This document shows positions 12,100-23,103 of a stretch of DNA of 54,425 nucleotides, piece by piece. Position 1 is the stretch's first letter. The number at the start of each line of letters is the position of its first letter. The position numbers were made by a program, and so were the translations under genes. Location of the stretch: NCBI GenBank assembly GCA_011947345.1, contig JAAVTG010000367.1:1-54425 (forward strand), read 5' to 3'. This DNA is from Phytophthora quininea. Lineage: Eukaryota; Oomycota; Peronosporomycetes; Peronosporales; Peronosporaceae. The notes under the pieces were generated by a model, which worked only from the letters and a program-made list of their open reading frames with translations, had not been told where the DNA came from and did not search any database.

Positions 12100-13530
12100 A
12101 CCGCAAGTAAGTCTTGATCTTTTAATTGACGCACCTCAAGGGCAAGGCTATCGATCTTTCCATCAAGACATTCAAATCCATCCTTAAAGGTTGATGCAAT
12201 CAGTGGCACCGCTGCTTCTAGACGTGTATCCTCAGGCTAGTTATTCGAGGCTATTGCATTAAGCATGTCATCTTCAAATCTAGTGTACTGCTCCGACATG
12301 AGTAAGCGATCTCTCCAGAGGGGATGATCAGGAAATTTTCGCCGAAAAATCACGGAAAACAGGAGAAACACTTATCGCAGCTCATGCAATAATCCGATAA
12401 AAACCCCTCCTGCAATTTCACGTTTACTAGATTTATTTAGACCACGTTCTGCTGCGTCCAAGTCAGGAAATACCATTTGCTGCAAATCTGGTGATGGAGT
12501 GACTGATCCACGGACTAACCAATAGCCACCTCCTTTTGTTGGAAAATCAGCCAACGCCCGCATTGCTTTCCGTGGGAGAATAGTCAAGTACCAAGCATCC
12601 ATTCTTTGAGCATTCCATCTCCCAGCATGTTTTATTGGGTTTTTGTCAGTACCTTGCAATTTAGCTAATTTTGCACCAGAATCACGATTAGAATGCGTCC
12701 ATACAGACGAATCGATACCACAAGCTGTAAATGCTGTTTTCACTCCTTCTAAGTGTGCGTTACACGATATGTCATGTGTTGCACTGTCGCCTTTTAGTAA
12801 TAGAATATCATACCACTTTTTCGATCTGTGGAATCTGGAAATAGCTTCAAACTCACATGCCATCTCCAGAACAAGTACAACGCAACTGTCTTTACTGAAC
12901 AAAACATAACGTCCTTGCGCCGCATCGCAGCTCCGTATTCAGCGCGACCTACTTGGTTGGATTTTCCTTTCCTCATTATTACAACAACCGAGTTGCAGAC
13001 CCTCGTCAGTCAACTTTAGGGACAGCATATCAGGAAATCGTGTGAACCGCCGAGATTCGCCCCTGGCTAATAGAGCAAGACCAACCAAGAAATCCATCCA
13101 ACTACGTATGGCAACTTCACTTTGCTGATTGAACCGGAATGTACCCAGCGCATTCATGTCTTCCAAGTTGCATCCATCCAGCACGGTTCCCAGCCATCGA
13201 TCTGCGTTTGTTTCCACATTTCGCAAATTTTCACCACGCCGAAGCATATCCATTAAGCCTTTCAGGGCCTTGCCATGAGGGTGTAAGTACTATTTCATGC
13301 TAATCGATTTCTGAAATTGGTAAAGATCAATGATGGCCTTAGCATAAGCATCCACAACTTCATACCCCAGCTTGACAGCACTTCCATCCATATTATTTTT
13401 CCTTTTGATCTCACGAGAAATGACAAAATTATCCAAATAGTCTACAAGCTTAGATTCATATACAAGAGATCCATCGAGAAACTTTCTATCTGCACACTAC
13501 GCCTTGAAATCTTCCTGTTTGCTTGCGTAC
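12100..13530 (-). pseudogene. Crypton-type tyrosine recombinase relic
   Basis: Minus-strand frames (13253-12939, then 12902-12372, with flanking decayed sequence) join into one recombinase. The N-terminal part has LLARGESRRFTRFPDMLSL, matching the first catalytic Arg box. The C-terminal part has WTHSNRDSGAKLAKLQG, the H-x-x-R box, then HAGRWNAQRMDAWYLTILP with the second box and nucleophilic Tyr. This R...HxxR...W...Y layout is that of Cryptons, DNA transposons that move by a tyrosine recombinase. A trailing segment (LEVRQLKDQDLLAV) looks like the usual C-terminal coiled part. The breaks include at least one in-frame stop, so this copy is probably dead. Confidence 0.7.
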
Positions 13531-14093
13531 TGCTTGATAGTGATTTTGGTCGTGTGATGGTATGGCGGGTCATCACACTCACCACAGCACGCTGGAGCTC
13601 CTCAGCATTAGAAGTGGAATTCATGGGGTCTTCAGGCGTTGTCATCGGAGCTAGCGTGTTCTCCAACTTGCGCCGCTACTTGAGAAGGCACCCGAGACAC
13701 TTGCGAAACTGAGAGAGTGAAGACTGGCTCTGCATTGATTTCTATTTTTACTATTGTATTGAGTATTGCAGGAAAGACCCGGTGGAAAATATTTTTGAGA
13801 TACCTTCAGTTACGTGCAGGTTTTTGTGTTCGGGTCGTCAGACGCGACCCAGACCTAGTGGTAGATATTGGATCGTACCGGAAATTAGCGGTTTATGTTT
13901 GTCGAGCGCAAATCTACACGAAGCACCGTAATTGAGTGCATCATTCTGGCTCCACTCCGTTAGAATCTTGAACGTTGCATTTACATTTTCCTGCATCTGG
14001 ATTGTTTGAACAGTGACGCCATCAACAATTATCTCAAATCAAATCGAGAAATTATCAGGTCCCAGCCTAAGGAACCAGTTGATTGAATGTTGC
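13531..14093. other. No gene recognised
   Basis: ORFs at 13442-13666 (minus) and 13717-13935 (plus) are short and unrecognised. The minus one could be decayed N-terminal sequence of the Crypton recombinase. Confidence 0.3.
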
Positions 14094-14392
14094 TGCAGCG
14101 GGGCTGGGTAGCAGTGCACGTGCACAGAGGAAGACGTAGGACTCCACGAGACGGTGGCTTTAGGCTTCCAGCCTTCGGTTCTGTACTCGAACTAAGTGCA
14201 TCTCCGTAACTAGGACTCGCAGAGTCAGTGTCCCTTAGAACAAGGACACCACTATTGTACTGCACAAATAGAACTCAATTGAATTGTTTATCCGACCTTG
14301 GTGTAAATGTATGGGCTAAACTATATGGTATAGATAATCTACGAACTATGCAAGCGAGTGGTGGCGAGCCAAATGGCTACACTATCGCTACA
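14094..14392 (+). repeat. Dispersed repeat C, copy 1
   Basis: About 300 bp starting TGCAGCGGGGC and ending CGCTACA, closely matching 20721-21006. The second copy starts TGTAGCGGGGC, giving short inverted ends (TGTAGCG/CGCTACA). LTR-like in style. I did not find a convincing target-site duplication here. Confidence 0.6.
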
Positions 14393-16089
14393 AAGACAAA
14401 AGTCTTCGCACGGTTATGGATTTCGTGTAACCCTGTTACAGTTACAGCAGCAGTACTGGTAATAGCTACCACTGGTGGTAAGAATTTACAACTTTATCGG
14501 AAGCAATAACAGCCCCTTCCTAATTGACAAACGTAGCCCGAGACGAGATTGTAGAAAGATTGAATTGAATCTGTCCGCTGTATTAACCGCTGTTAGAAGT
14601 CGAAATTAATCTTTCTACAATCTCGTCTAAGGAGGTTATATAGAAACCAATATAGTTCCTGACAAATAAATAAATGCCACCGAGAAAAGGAAACGCTATT
14701 AGACTAGTAAGAAAATCATCTGTCGACTCGGATTCAGATTTGTTGAAATTAGCTCAGGAACTGGATGTCGAGATCGACTGAATCTTTTACATGCATAAAA
14801 TTAGGTTTAATAAATATGGGGAGTCCTCAATATCGGTGGCGCTCATTGGATAATAAAATAAGCTATATTTTGATCCTCTACAGCTGCGTCCACCTTGCGA
14901 ACCTTCATCATTAAAAGGAAGTCCCATTTCGAGTTCAAGACGAACGCTGAGAAAATTGTGGAGATTATTGTATTCTTTGGTTGTACTACCTACAGCACAA
15001 CAGTCTCCACGATTTTTATAACCTCTTCACTAACCCCCTCCACACACACACACACTTATATAAAATTAAAGTAAATGATATTAAACATTTTGAAGCTATC
15101 CATCCTTCATACATCGAATGGTTAAGTAACAACGAACTCGTGCAATTTAATATGCCAAAGTTAAAGGCACCAGTCGATGTTTCTGTGCCAATTAATTTTG
15201 ATGTTATCAATATATACTGCTCTTTCTTCTGTGAGTTTCGATAAAGGTTTGGGGGCATGCTGATATGTTCAGAAATCTTACTTGTTAAATAAGTATATAG
15301 ACAGTGTTCTATTAGTGGTATAGCAAAATGATAGGATTTTGAGTGATGTAATGATATAGAGAGGGCCTGGAGTCCATTTTTATCACATAAATAAAAACGT
15401 CCTGTCATCCGCACTAGTATCATATACAACCTTAGTGTCCAGGTTTTTCGAGAAGAAAATCTGAGAAACTAGAGTACATCGGAATAAAACCTGTGGCAGG
15501 TGGATATTTTATGCACGTATCGTAAAAATATAATTCCCTCGGCTCCTATTTGAGCTGGCGGAAATACGATGTTCTGACATTTTTGTGACACTTTGAGCAC
15601 ACACCATCAAAGCGAAAGCCTTGAAGTATGCGGGAATCCTCTCAGCGCCTTACAAGTTTATCGGACAGCCTCAGAAATCGAAAATAAAAACGTGTCAAAA
15701 AAGAAGCGTCGTATGGAAATGGCCTATATGTGCAAAATCTGTCCAAAACCCTGGGCACCTACGATGCCGCTGTATTATTATGCTTCCAGGGACATTTATC
15801 TTTTTTCTGCCTGTTAGCCGAACCGCCATCAAATTGACACTGCTCTCAGATTGGCCAGAAATCGACTCTTGCCGCCACTTCTCTTTGTTGGCACACACAA
15901 AGGCAAGCACTGTATATGCAGTACAAGACCAAGGTTGTCGTGAGTCATCAGTCCAGCAGCACCGTTGAGGTCGCCACGGGTGGCTGTCGTGTGTTGCAGC
16001 GGAGCCGCAAGTCACAGCAATAGTGTCCAGCCGCCACAGGAGTGGAGGTACTTGTAGTCTCACAGCAACTCGCCCACCCGGATACAGCC
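14393..16089. other. AT-rich tract without a recognised gene
   Basis: Holds a small ORF beginning MPPRKGNAIRLVRK (start 14674, 35 residues, basic then acidic), a CA run near 15043-15056 and several unassigned ORFs (14981-15244 and 15593-15968, plus). Base composition is clearly lower in GC than in the gene islands. Confidence 0.35.
14541..14628. repeat. Perfect 21-bp inverted repeat with 46-bp spacer
   Basis: AGACGAGATTGTAGAAAGAT plus T at 14541-14561 is exactly complementary to 14608-14628. The spacer contains TGTTAGAAGTCG. It could be a foldback end, abutting termini of two elements, or a small MITE. The short MPPRKGN ORF begins 45 bp downstream. Confidence 0.65.
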
Positions 16090-16640
16090 TTCCAAACCGG
16101 GTGCAGATCCCAAAATCTTTTGTTTCGCAAATACTTCGTGACTGCGGCCATACGCGTAAAGTTCATGAGCGACGTACGATGCACATTAAGGAGATGGACG
16201 TGTTCAGATTCGCGGAAAAGGTGAGTCACGATAACCGGCGTTATAACAACCTTGTCGTTTTGGATGAGATAATAGCGGTATGGTCCGGAAGCGCGGGTAC
16301 TCACTGAAAGGGAAGATAATTGCACTTTGTGAAGATTTCTCGCGCAAGTCACGCGTCTCGGTGTTGGCATTTGCTAACGACGTTATGATACACAGGGAAC
16401 CTTTGACCGCGTAGAATTTGTCAAGTGCAGAGACTTTGCGTATTCAGCCCGTAAAAATGTGCGTCAGTACCCCGATGCAAATTCCGTCTGGGTTTTTGAT
16501 AGCACTTCGAGTCGCCAGGATCCAGAGATCATTCACTTCCTCCGCATTATCGGCGTTGTCCCAATATTGCAGCCGGCATATTACCCGATTGTCAACCCGA
16601 TTGAGTATCTGTTCGGCTACATCAAAGAAGATATTTAAGC
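16090..16640 (+). pseudogene. Tc1/mariner-type (DDE) transposase relic
   Basis: With frame changes the plus strand reads PKSFVSQILRDCGHTRKVH, then NLVVLDEI (first catalytic Asp), KRGYSLKGKIIALCEDFSRK, VWVFDSTSSRQDPEIIHFLR (second Asp) and PAYYPIVNPIEYLFGYIKED (catalytic Glu in the NPIE box). This is the order of a DDE_3-type Tc1/mariner transposase. At least three frame changes and one stop, so it is decayed. It is distinct from the split transposase at 22-26 kb. Confidence 0.7.
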
Positions 16641-18859
16641 CAGGCCTCATAGATTTACAGTTTTCTACAAAATTACAAACCGAAGCTAGTTTGTAGACGC
16701 CACCAAAATTAATTTGTAGATTTTGCCGTCTGCTGATATAAGGTTCGTTTAGCGTTGTCAAAGACTGCGGTATGGCGTGCTGTTTGGTCCTGAAGATACT
16801 TTTAAGCGAGGGGTGCATCGTGCTTGTACAGTTATCATTCATTTTCCATATCAAAGTAAGATATCCGACTCAGCTGAGGTCATGTTACCACTTAACGATT
16901 GGCGGCGGTGCATGCTTCCGTCTCTAGCCAGTAACATTGCCTAGTCGGAGTCATCTTGAAGCATGTAGGTGAACTTAAGACGCAAGTTTACTGGCTTATG
17001 ATCAGTGCCTTGGCACGACCGTCTTGGTGTGGCTCCTGGTGTGCTGAATTGCAGCAGCGGTATGAGAAAACAACATGCCGATGACGACGCAGTTCATGAC
17101 CAATTCTGATAACGCTATCGGCCGCCGTAGCGTATTGCTATTGCTACGGTTTTCCTTCTGTTAAACAAAAGCTTGATTAAAATAATACCTGCACAGAGGC
17201 GATCGCATCAGCGATGTTGAGAGTTGTTATCCCTTTCAACACCATTGGTGTCCTCGATCACTCGTTGTCTCGACAGAACAGACCACAGACGATCGTCCAG
17301 CACTGATGAGTACCTCATACATGATGGTGATAGGCTGGCCAGCTCTGTTGGTGTGATGAGTTGATGGACTTGATCTTGTCATCAAAGAGCGTGCTGACTA
17401 CGGTACTTGAGCGAGAAGGTCGGCTATGTGAAGCACTTGATGTCGCTGCGCTGCTTGCGCTTGCTCCCCGAGACGCCGATCCCCACCACGTCTCGACCCT
17501 CAAACAGGCATAACTTGCATCGGCGGTCACATGCCTAATGCACGCTGTCGTAACGACCTCCATGGCGAACACCATGATGTGTGCAGATTGGTATTGAGAT
17601 GACTTCTTTGCCCAAAAGGACCTTAACTTGTAGATCACCGAAAACTTACATTGTAATTTTTGGGCATTAGTTTGTATTGGAATCCAGCACTTGTGCACGA
17701 GTTGGAAAGAAAAAGAGTGAAATTTAGCAAGTTCTTACAGTGTCTATCCTACGATGTTTTACGCAAATGATGCATTGTGCACATACCGTCACGAGGTACA
17801 TCCACGTCTTCCAACAGTTTGTAGACATCTACAAAATTGGCCTGGTTTAAACGCTATTATGTTGAGACAACTGGTTGCGATTTGACTTTGTTTGTTGCGG
17901 AAACGTTTGTGTGGTTTGAAGAATTCAACATGACCAATGCTTTTACCACTGTGGCTGGGCAATCCAATGTCGTTTTGATCCCAGTAGACCCTCCTCAAAC
18001 GAAGCGTGGTGACAAACTGAAGAAGCTCGTTTGAGCGATGGTGTAGAAGGTTTAGGATTTTCGATTAGGGAAATGCCAGAGACAATTCGAAAAGTTTGCT
18101 GAAACCGAAGCCCTGCTGCAGAATCACTCTGGCGTTCCCTGTCGTCAAGGTTATCTATCATCGGTATCAGATCAGTTACATTGCTCAGAGCCTCAAGAGG
18201 GATATCGGCAAGCAAACCCTACAGTGTCTATTTTCGTGCAGCTATAGCATTCCTCTGATTTCAAGACACTTTCTAAACGCGCTCCAACGCCCACGTATCA
18301 ATACATCATCTGCAAACGACGCATTAAGGATATTATTAGAGACTCGTGTTGATCTTGATAGGTGCATCAAATTCTGTTCGACTTGCTGCAACAACCATTC
18401 CACGCGAGGTATCGGGAGAGGGGCTAGCAGAGCCGTTTCTCATGTCGATCGATTTGGTTACGCATAACCTCGTTCACACACATTTGCTAAATCACGGCGC
18501 TTGACAGATTTGTTGCACCCCAACCATCCTGTAGCCATTCTACTAACCCGCGAATCGACGCTTCTGCGGCAGCACCAGACCGATAAGTAATACATCCTCG
18601 GGACGAACACGAACTCTTCTAGATTTTGTGAATTCGAAATATTATTTGTATACCATCACATGATTGTTTCGCCGATCTGGGAGGCCACCCATCGACTCCA
18701 CCGCTGCAGCACCTTCAACATTGATACAACACGCCCATTGAGCTTCAATTGCATCACTCGGCTCCATTCCGACTCAGTTAGCGCTTTAGCATTCCAAGCA
18801 CCGTCTTCCTTTAAGGCCTGCCTCTTAGCATGACCACTAAGTCTTTCCTAGCGTGCTGG
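16641..18859. other. Gene-poor tract, no recognised gene
   Basis: ORFs such as 17315-17698 (minus), 17837-18034 (plus) and 18096-18467 (plus) have no recognised domain. The minus strand near 18300 reads NASFADDVL, superficially like a reverse transcriptase box but without support. Confidence 0.3.
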
Positions 18860-19710
18860 CCTGGCCTGACAAACCTCCATTTTCATGCAGTAGCGATACA
18901 GTCGTCAGTTCGAGAAACTGTGGTTGGCACTAAGCTCAACGAGATGGCAGATGTGGCGCCAAAAGACTTGGAGTCTTTCCGACAACAGGTTATAGTCTGC
19001 CATCTTATAACAAGGGATGGCACGGAGAGCTCATGCATATTTCTTACGGCGCTTCTTCAGATGTTCGTTCCAGTATCGAAACTTTCGCATCTCAGCGGCA
19101 TGACGATATTGTGGTGTGCTAATTTGAACGACATACTCATCGCTGAAATCGCGGTCTCGAAATCTGGGTATCTGTTGCTCTCTTTAGCCAAGGGGCGGTA
19201 GTTGGCGGGCGGAGTGTGTATGGTGGCCGTATCTCTTGCGTCGACGTCTCCTTTGTCGCCGCTTCCGCTTCGCCCTTTCTTGTTCTCGTGCCTCAACTTC
19301 TCCTTCTCCAAGATGCGACGCATCAACACTGACGTCGGTAACCACACTGCGCATTCTAGGATCCACGGTGATAGTCACGTCAGGCAAATAGTCGTCTGGT
19401 AGCACCTCTCACTCCGGATCGCTTTCGGAAGCTTATCTATTACTTGTTCCTTTGGTGGGGTTGCTGCTTAGCGGCTTGCGTAGCTCCTGCAAGTTGCTCC
19501 GGATCAGTATCTAATCTAAAACCCGTCATCGACGCTTGACTCCGTCGGTTGTCACGTAGAACCTGAAGCAAGTGCGGGGTGTAGGAGATCAGAGACGTCG
19601 AAAACCCGCTTCATATTTTACGCGCCTATATTGGCCTCGATGTGAGCAATCGAAAGCTTCCATTCAGGTCCAAAGGAGCTACATGGGGATTACGCTGTGC
19701 TCGCAGCTTT
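18860..19710 (-). pseudogene. Fanzor (eukaryotic TnpB-like) relic, N-terminal and central part
   Basis: Minus-strand frames give FYVTTDGV (the conserved t-d-G-v stretch before RuvC), then LPDDYLPDVTITVDPRMRSV with the RuvC-I Asp, a basic tract, FETAISAMSMSFK in one frame, and FRYWNEHLKKRRKKYA-like sequence in another. It ends near 18860 in RYCMKMEV, where homology to the sister copy at 35778-36999 stops, so RuvC-III and the zinc finger are missing. The 19498-18888 part is about 95% identical by eye to 35778-36389 in inverted orientation. Fanzors are RNA-guided nucleases carried by transposons; this copy cannot be active. Confidence 0.65.
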
Positions 19711-20720
19711 AGTTCATTTGAACCAGTTGGCAGTGACCTGGGTCATCACGACGACCCGGGGCCCAACAAACCCATCAAGATATATGTTCTTTTTATAGGA
19801 GACCTTTCGAGCTCATCCCAAAATAGACGATTCCTCGTCCGTAGCGGTAGTGGAAGTGGTTGAGGTAACAAGGCTGCTATTGACGACGGTGGCAGTCGTC
19901 GTGGTCGAAGCCGCGTTACTGGGCTCGGTCGTCTCTCGCATAGGTTTAAAGAAGGTAAGAATGGATGGAGTTCTTACGCTATTTGACTAGATAGCATCGA
20001 GGAGCCTGGTGAGCACACGGAAAACCTTCGCTCCAATGCTGTAAGAAGCTCTACAGCAATTCGATGCCGGACGGGTCTTGTTTGCTCGGATCCTCCTGTA
20101 CCCTCTGCGCGTCGTAGACTCATGGTGAACGGGTATACGAGCGACTCTTGAAAAAAAAATATTAAGTCAAAATCCGACAGAACGTTGTGCGGTGACCCGG
20201 GTCACCGCCAACTGATTCATTTGTCGCGTCTAAATCGAAAGGAAATAAGCGCTAAATACGAGTCACACGTCACCACAGATGATCACAAAATCCAGCGATG
20301 GTTGACGCGTTAATGATGAGGGAAATTGGTGGACGACGGCAGCAGCGAGAGCAAGCAAATGTATTGGTGTGCAGATGGAACTTCTAGAAGCGCTCAACTT
20401 TAACAAGAATCCGATGGAGAATTACAATATAGGCATCAAGATGAAGTGCAATCTCGAGTCAAGTTGGGATCCTTCCTAACCAAGCAAGCAGTTCAGCTCA
20501 TCGTTCTCGTTGTCGGCTGCCCACCGCCATAACACGCTTGTAGGAGACGCTGAATGTCGTGCAGCGTTTCTTCGGTTTGGTGCCGATACCGAAATGAAGT
20601 CAAGCCGGCCGTTAATCTAATCTCAAATGAGGCTAGGCGAGGATTGAACGAGCCTACTCGAGGAGGCACCTAACCTAGAACGGAACGGTTCGCAGTAGGA
20701 CGGACAATCCTATACTAGGC
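19711..20720. other. Gene-poor tract containing a 20-bp palindrome
   Basis: No gene recognised. The notable element is the palindrome at 20189-20208. Related GTGACC/GGGTCA half-sites occur near 19733-19745. Confidence 0.35.
20189..20208. repeat. 20-bp perfect palindrome
   Basis: GCGGTGACCCGGGTCACCGC is its own reverse complement. No gene lies within 400 bp, so a regulatory role is unproven. Confidence 0.8.
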
Positions 20721-21006
20721 TGTAGCGGGGCTGCGTAGCTGTGCACGTGCTCAGAGGAAGACGTAGGACTCCCCGAGTCAGTGTCTTTAGGCTTTTAGCC
20801 TTCGGATCTATGCAAGAACCAAGTACAGTCCCGTAACTAGGACTCGCAGAGTCAGTGTCCCTTAAAACAAGGACAACACTAATTAACTGCAAAAATAGAA
20901 CTGGATTGAGTTGTTTATCCGACCTTGGTGTAAATGTATAGACTAAACTATATGACATAGTTAACCTAAGATATATGTAAATGAGTGGTGGAGAGCCAGA
21001 TGGCTA
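20721..21006 (+). repeat. Dispersed repeat C, copy 2 (truncated by repeat B)
   Basis: Matches 14094-14379 closely, beginning TGTAGCGGGGC. The last bases present are ATGGCTA; copy 1 continues with CACTATCGCTACA, but here repeat B begins at 21007. So B probably inserted into, or recombined with, C. Confidence 0.65.
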
Positions 21007-21301
21007 TGTGGTGAAGCGGTTTTCCACAATTTGGGCCAATACGGGAACCCAGCATGCTGGATCCAGACACCAGATCCCCGGATCAGATATGGATACATCC
21101 CGTCAGCAATGGATCCAAGCGTGGGCGATCAAGATCTGCAACTGAGGCCGTTCCAGGCGTGGATTTGGCACACCAGAGGACTGGTCAAGCAACAACATCC
21201 AGTAGCAGGTATAGAAATGGCGCAGATGATAGGTTTTGGGATGGGGTCTCCATGGATCCACTCATAGTTTGCTTAATACAAAGTCGAATTTGCCTTGTAC
21301 A
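21007..21301 (+). repeat. LTR-like repeat B, 5' part
   Basis: Starts TGTGGTGAAGCGGTTTTCC as in the complete copy at 8777 and shares its inner sequence (GATAGGTTTT...CTCCATGGATCCACTCATA). It ends in CCTTGTACA, exactly where repeat A begins. The complete copy reads CCTCGTACACCACAAGTGCC at this place, so A interrupts B here. Confidence 0.7.
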
Positions 21302-22139
21302 TGTGATGTAGCGATTCTCCGAGGATCGCGGCAGCCAACTATCGCCTCTCCTATTGGCGGAATCAAGGTACCATTTTGGACCAATCCCAGGACCGGACGA
21401 AGGTTCGTTAAACCCCAGGGTGTCGCTACCCTGGGTGCCACTATACCGAGGCGGTCACTACTCCGAGGGTTCGTCTGGTCGCGAGGCTGAATGAGTGGCC
21501 CTGCTAGCGCCCACCATATTTCACTTGATATTTGTAAAGCATCATCGATAGGGGTAGATTCCGAGAGAGTAAAAGCCCGCGAGGGCGATACAAACAGAGC
21601 AGAATTTCCCCCGACTCCCCAAGCGGCCAAGCGGCCAAGGTAAGCACCTTCCTCTGTTGCCGTGGGTTATGCCTGCCAGCGAACACAGACCTTCGTGAAG
21701 TGAGTGTTCGTTTGGTCAGGCCAAGATTGAAGAGTGGTAGTTAGAGTGTATTTTGGTTTGACCCTATTAATAGGGGTTGGGTGACAGAACCCTTGTGTGG
21801 AGTGTTAGTCGCATTCCAACGTGACTTCCAGCTGGAGTAATACTCCGGCGCCCCCGTAAAAGAGTCCACGGGACTAGGCAACCTTCGTCTGTTGGTGCCA
21901 CGGGGTTTAGTGTGTGTGAAAGAGTGTTTGGACGTACAGGCGAAAGTCCGTGCCTGTTACGCCAGTGTATATTGCTAGCAAGGGTAGTCAGTGGGCGAAG
22001 GACACACCGGCTCGGGCAGGGTCCAATCTGGTCCCTTCAGATTACGCCCCAACATTCGCCTACCGTTCTGGGAGGTGCATTGTTGTGTGCGGAAGCTCAC
22101 TGCTACCTAAGCGAAAGTTCAGTGGATTCCTACACCACA
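21302..22139 (+). repeat. LTR-like repeat A, copy 1
   Basis: An 838-bp unit from TGTGATGTAG to CTACACCACA (nearly inverted ends, TG...CA). It is almost identical to 39512-40330, differing by a duplicated GCGGCCAA, a C-run length change and a diverged patch near 21930-21980. Left flank is repeat B (TACA at the junction), right flank is CAGT followed by transposase coding sequence. There is no primer-binding site or polypurine tract beside it, so it is best read as a solo LTR or part of a rearranged locus. Confidence 0.75.
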
Positions 22140-22916
22140 CAGTGACGAAACGCTGCTGTGAGAACAGCAACTGGTGTCTCTTTAAATGTCCCAAGTGTGC
22201 ATGCTTGATAATCCAGCGCTTCAGGAGAGAAAATGCTACTTCGATAGGGTTCAAATCTGGTGAGTATGGCGGCAGAAAAAAATGCCCCCATGGAGTGAAC
22301 CAGCTCTTCCAACGCCTTGTACATATGTATCTTGGCGTTGTCGAGCACTATAATGGGCCGTGGCAAAGACCACGGGTTCAAAGACGGAGCAATCTTAGTC
22401 GCAAACACATGACGGAATTCCTTTCTCGTGAAAGTGTCGAAAGTATATCACCATGCAAAAAAAAATTAAAATAACGTCCATCGCTGCAAGTGCTGATATT
22501 CGCTAGCCTCAAAAGGACGGTAAAGAAACCACTGCTGGGGTGCCTCGCTTCGACCACGCGTGTGTACGCAGCACACTCCTATAAAATGTTAATAAAAACA
22601 CGTCAGCGTAGCAAGAAAAACAGTACTAGTTGATAAACGCACCGTCCATCTTTTGAGATCTCATCCACAAAAACGAGTTGTTCGGGGCATCTATAAAATG
22701 GTAATAGCCGTGTAGCGTACGCTTGGCGCTCTCTTGGCGCTAATTCCCCACCCTCTCCGTCAGTTTCTTTCTTGTAAGGTTTAAATCGAACCGTGGTGCG
22801 CGGCAAATTGAAGCGGAGGAAGTATTTTTGACATGAGAGAGTTAACGCCGCAATTCGTCTTAATGCTCTTCGGTATAAAAGCATGGATGAAGTTTCACAT
22901 AGTTCTAGACTACAAT
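22140..22916 (-). pseudogene. Tc1/mariner transposase, catalytic part (split gene, middle piece)
   Basis: Minus-strand frames read ERQAYATRLLPFYR, QLVFVDEISKDGR (first catalytic Asp), APQQWFLYRPFEASEY, FTRKEFRHVFATKIAPSL, PRPIIVLDNAKIHMYKALEE (second Asp), then NPIEVAFSLLKRWIIKHAHL (catalytic Glu) and FKETPVAVLTAAFRHC. This is the DDE_3 core. Its N-terminal DNA-binding part lies beyond a Harbinger insertion at 25664-25806 and its C-terminus lies 17 kb away at 39408-39511. Frameshifts are present between the boxes. It is cut at 22140 by repeat A. Confidence 0.78.
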
Positions 22917-23103
22917 AGTGGGTCTCACTTTCGGCAGCAGCGAGTCGCGCAGCAGCGACCCTCGCAGTCTTTGCGTTCTGATTGGCCAACATTTAGTTGC
23001 CGATTCGCTTGCTGCTGCCAAACTAGCTGCCAAAAATCGAGGCAGCTAGATCGGCAGCAAGTCGCGTTTGGCAACTTGGCGCCCTTCAAGATTTCCAAGC
23101 TTG

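Noticed and set aside
18300..18360. Reverse transcriptase box (FADD-like) on the minus strand
   Set aside because: Only one short phrase (NASFADDVL); no other reverse transcriptase motifs around it.
5014..18859. RXLR or Crinkler effector genes
   Set aside because: No ORF combines a signal peptide with RXLR-EER or LFLAK-type motifs; short RxLR strings occur only in random frames.
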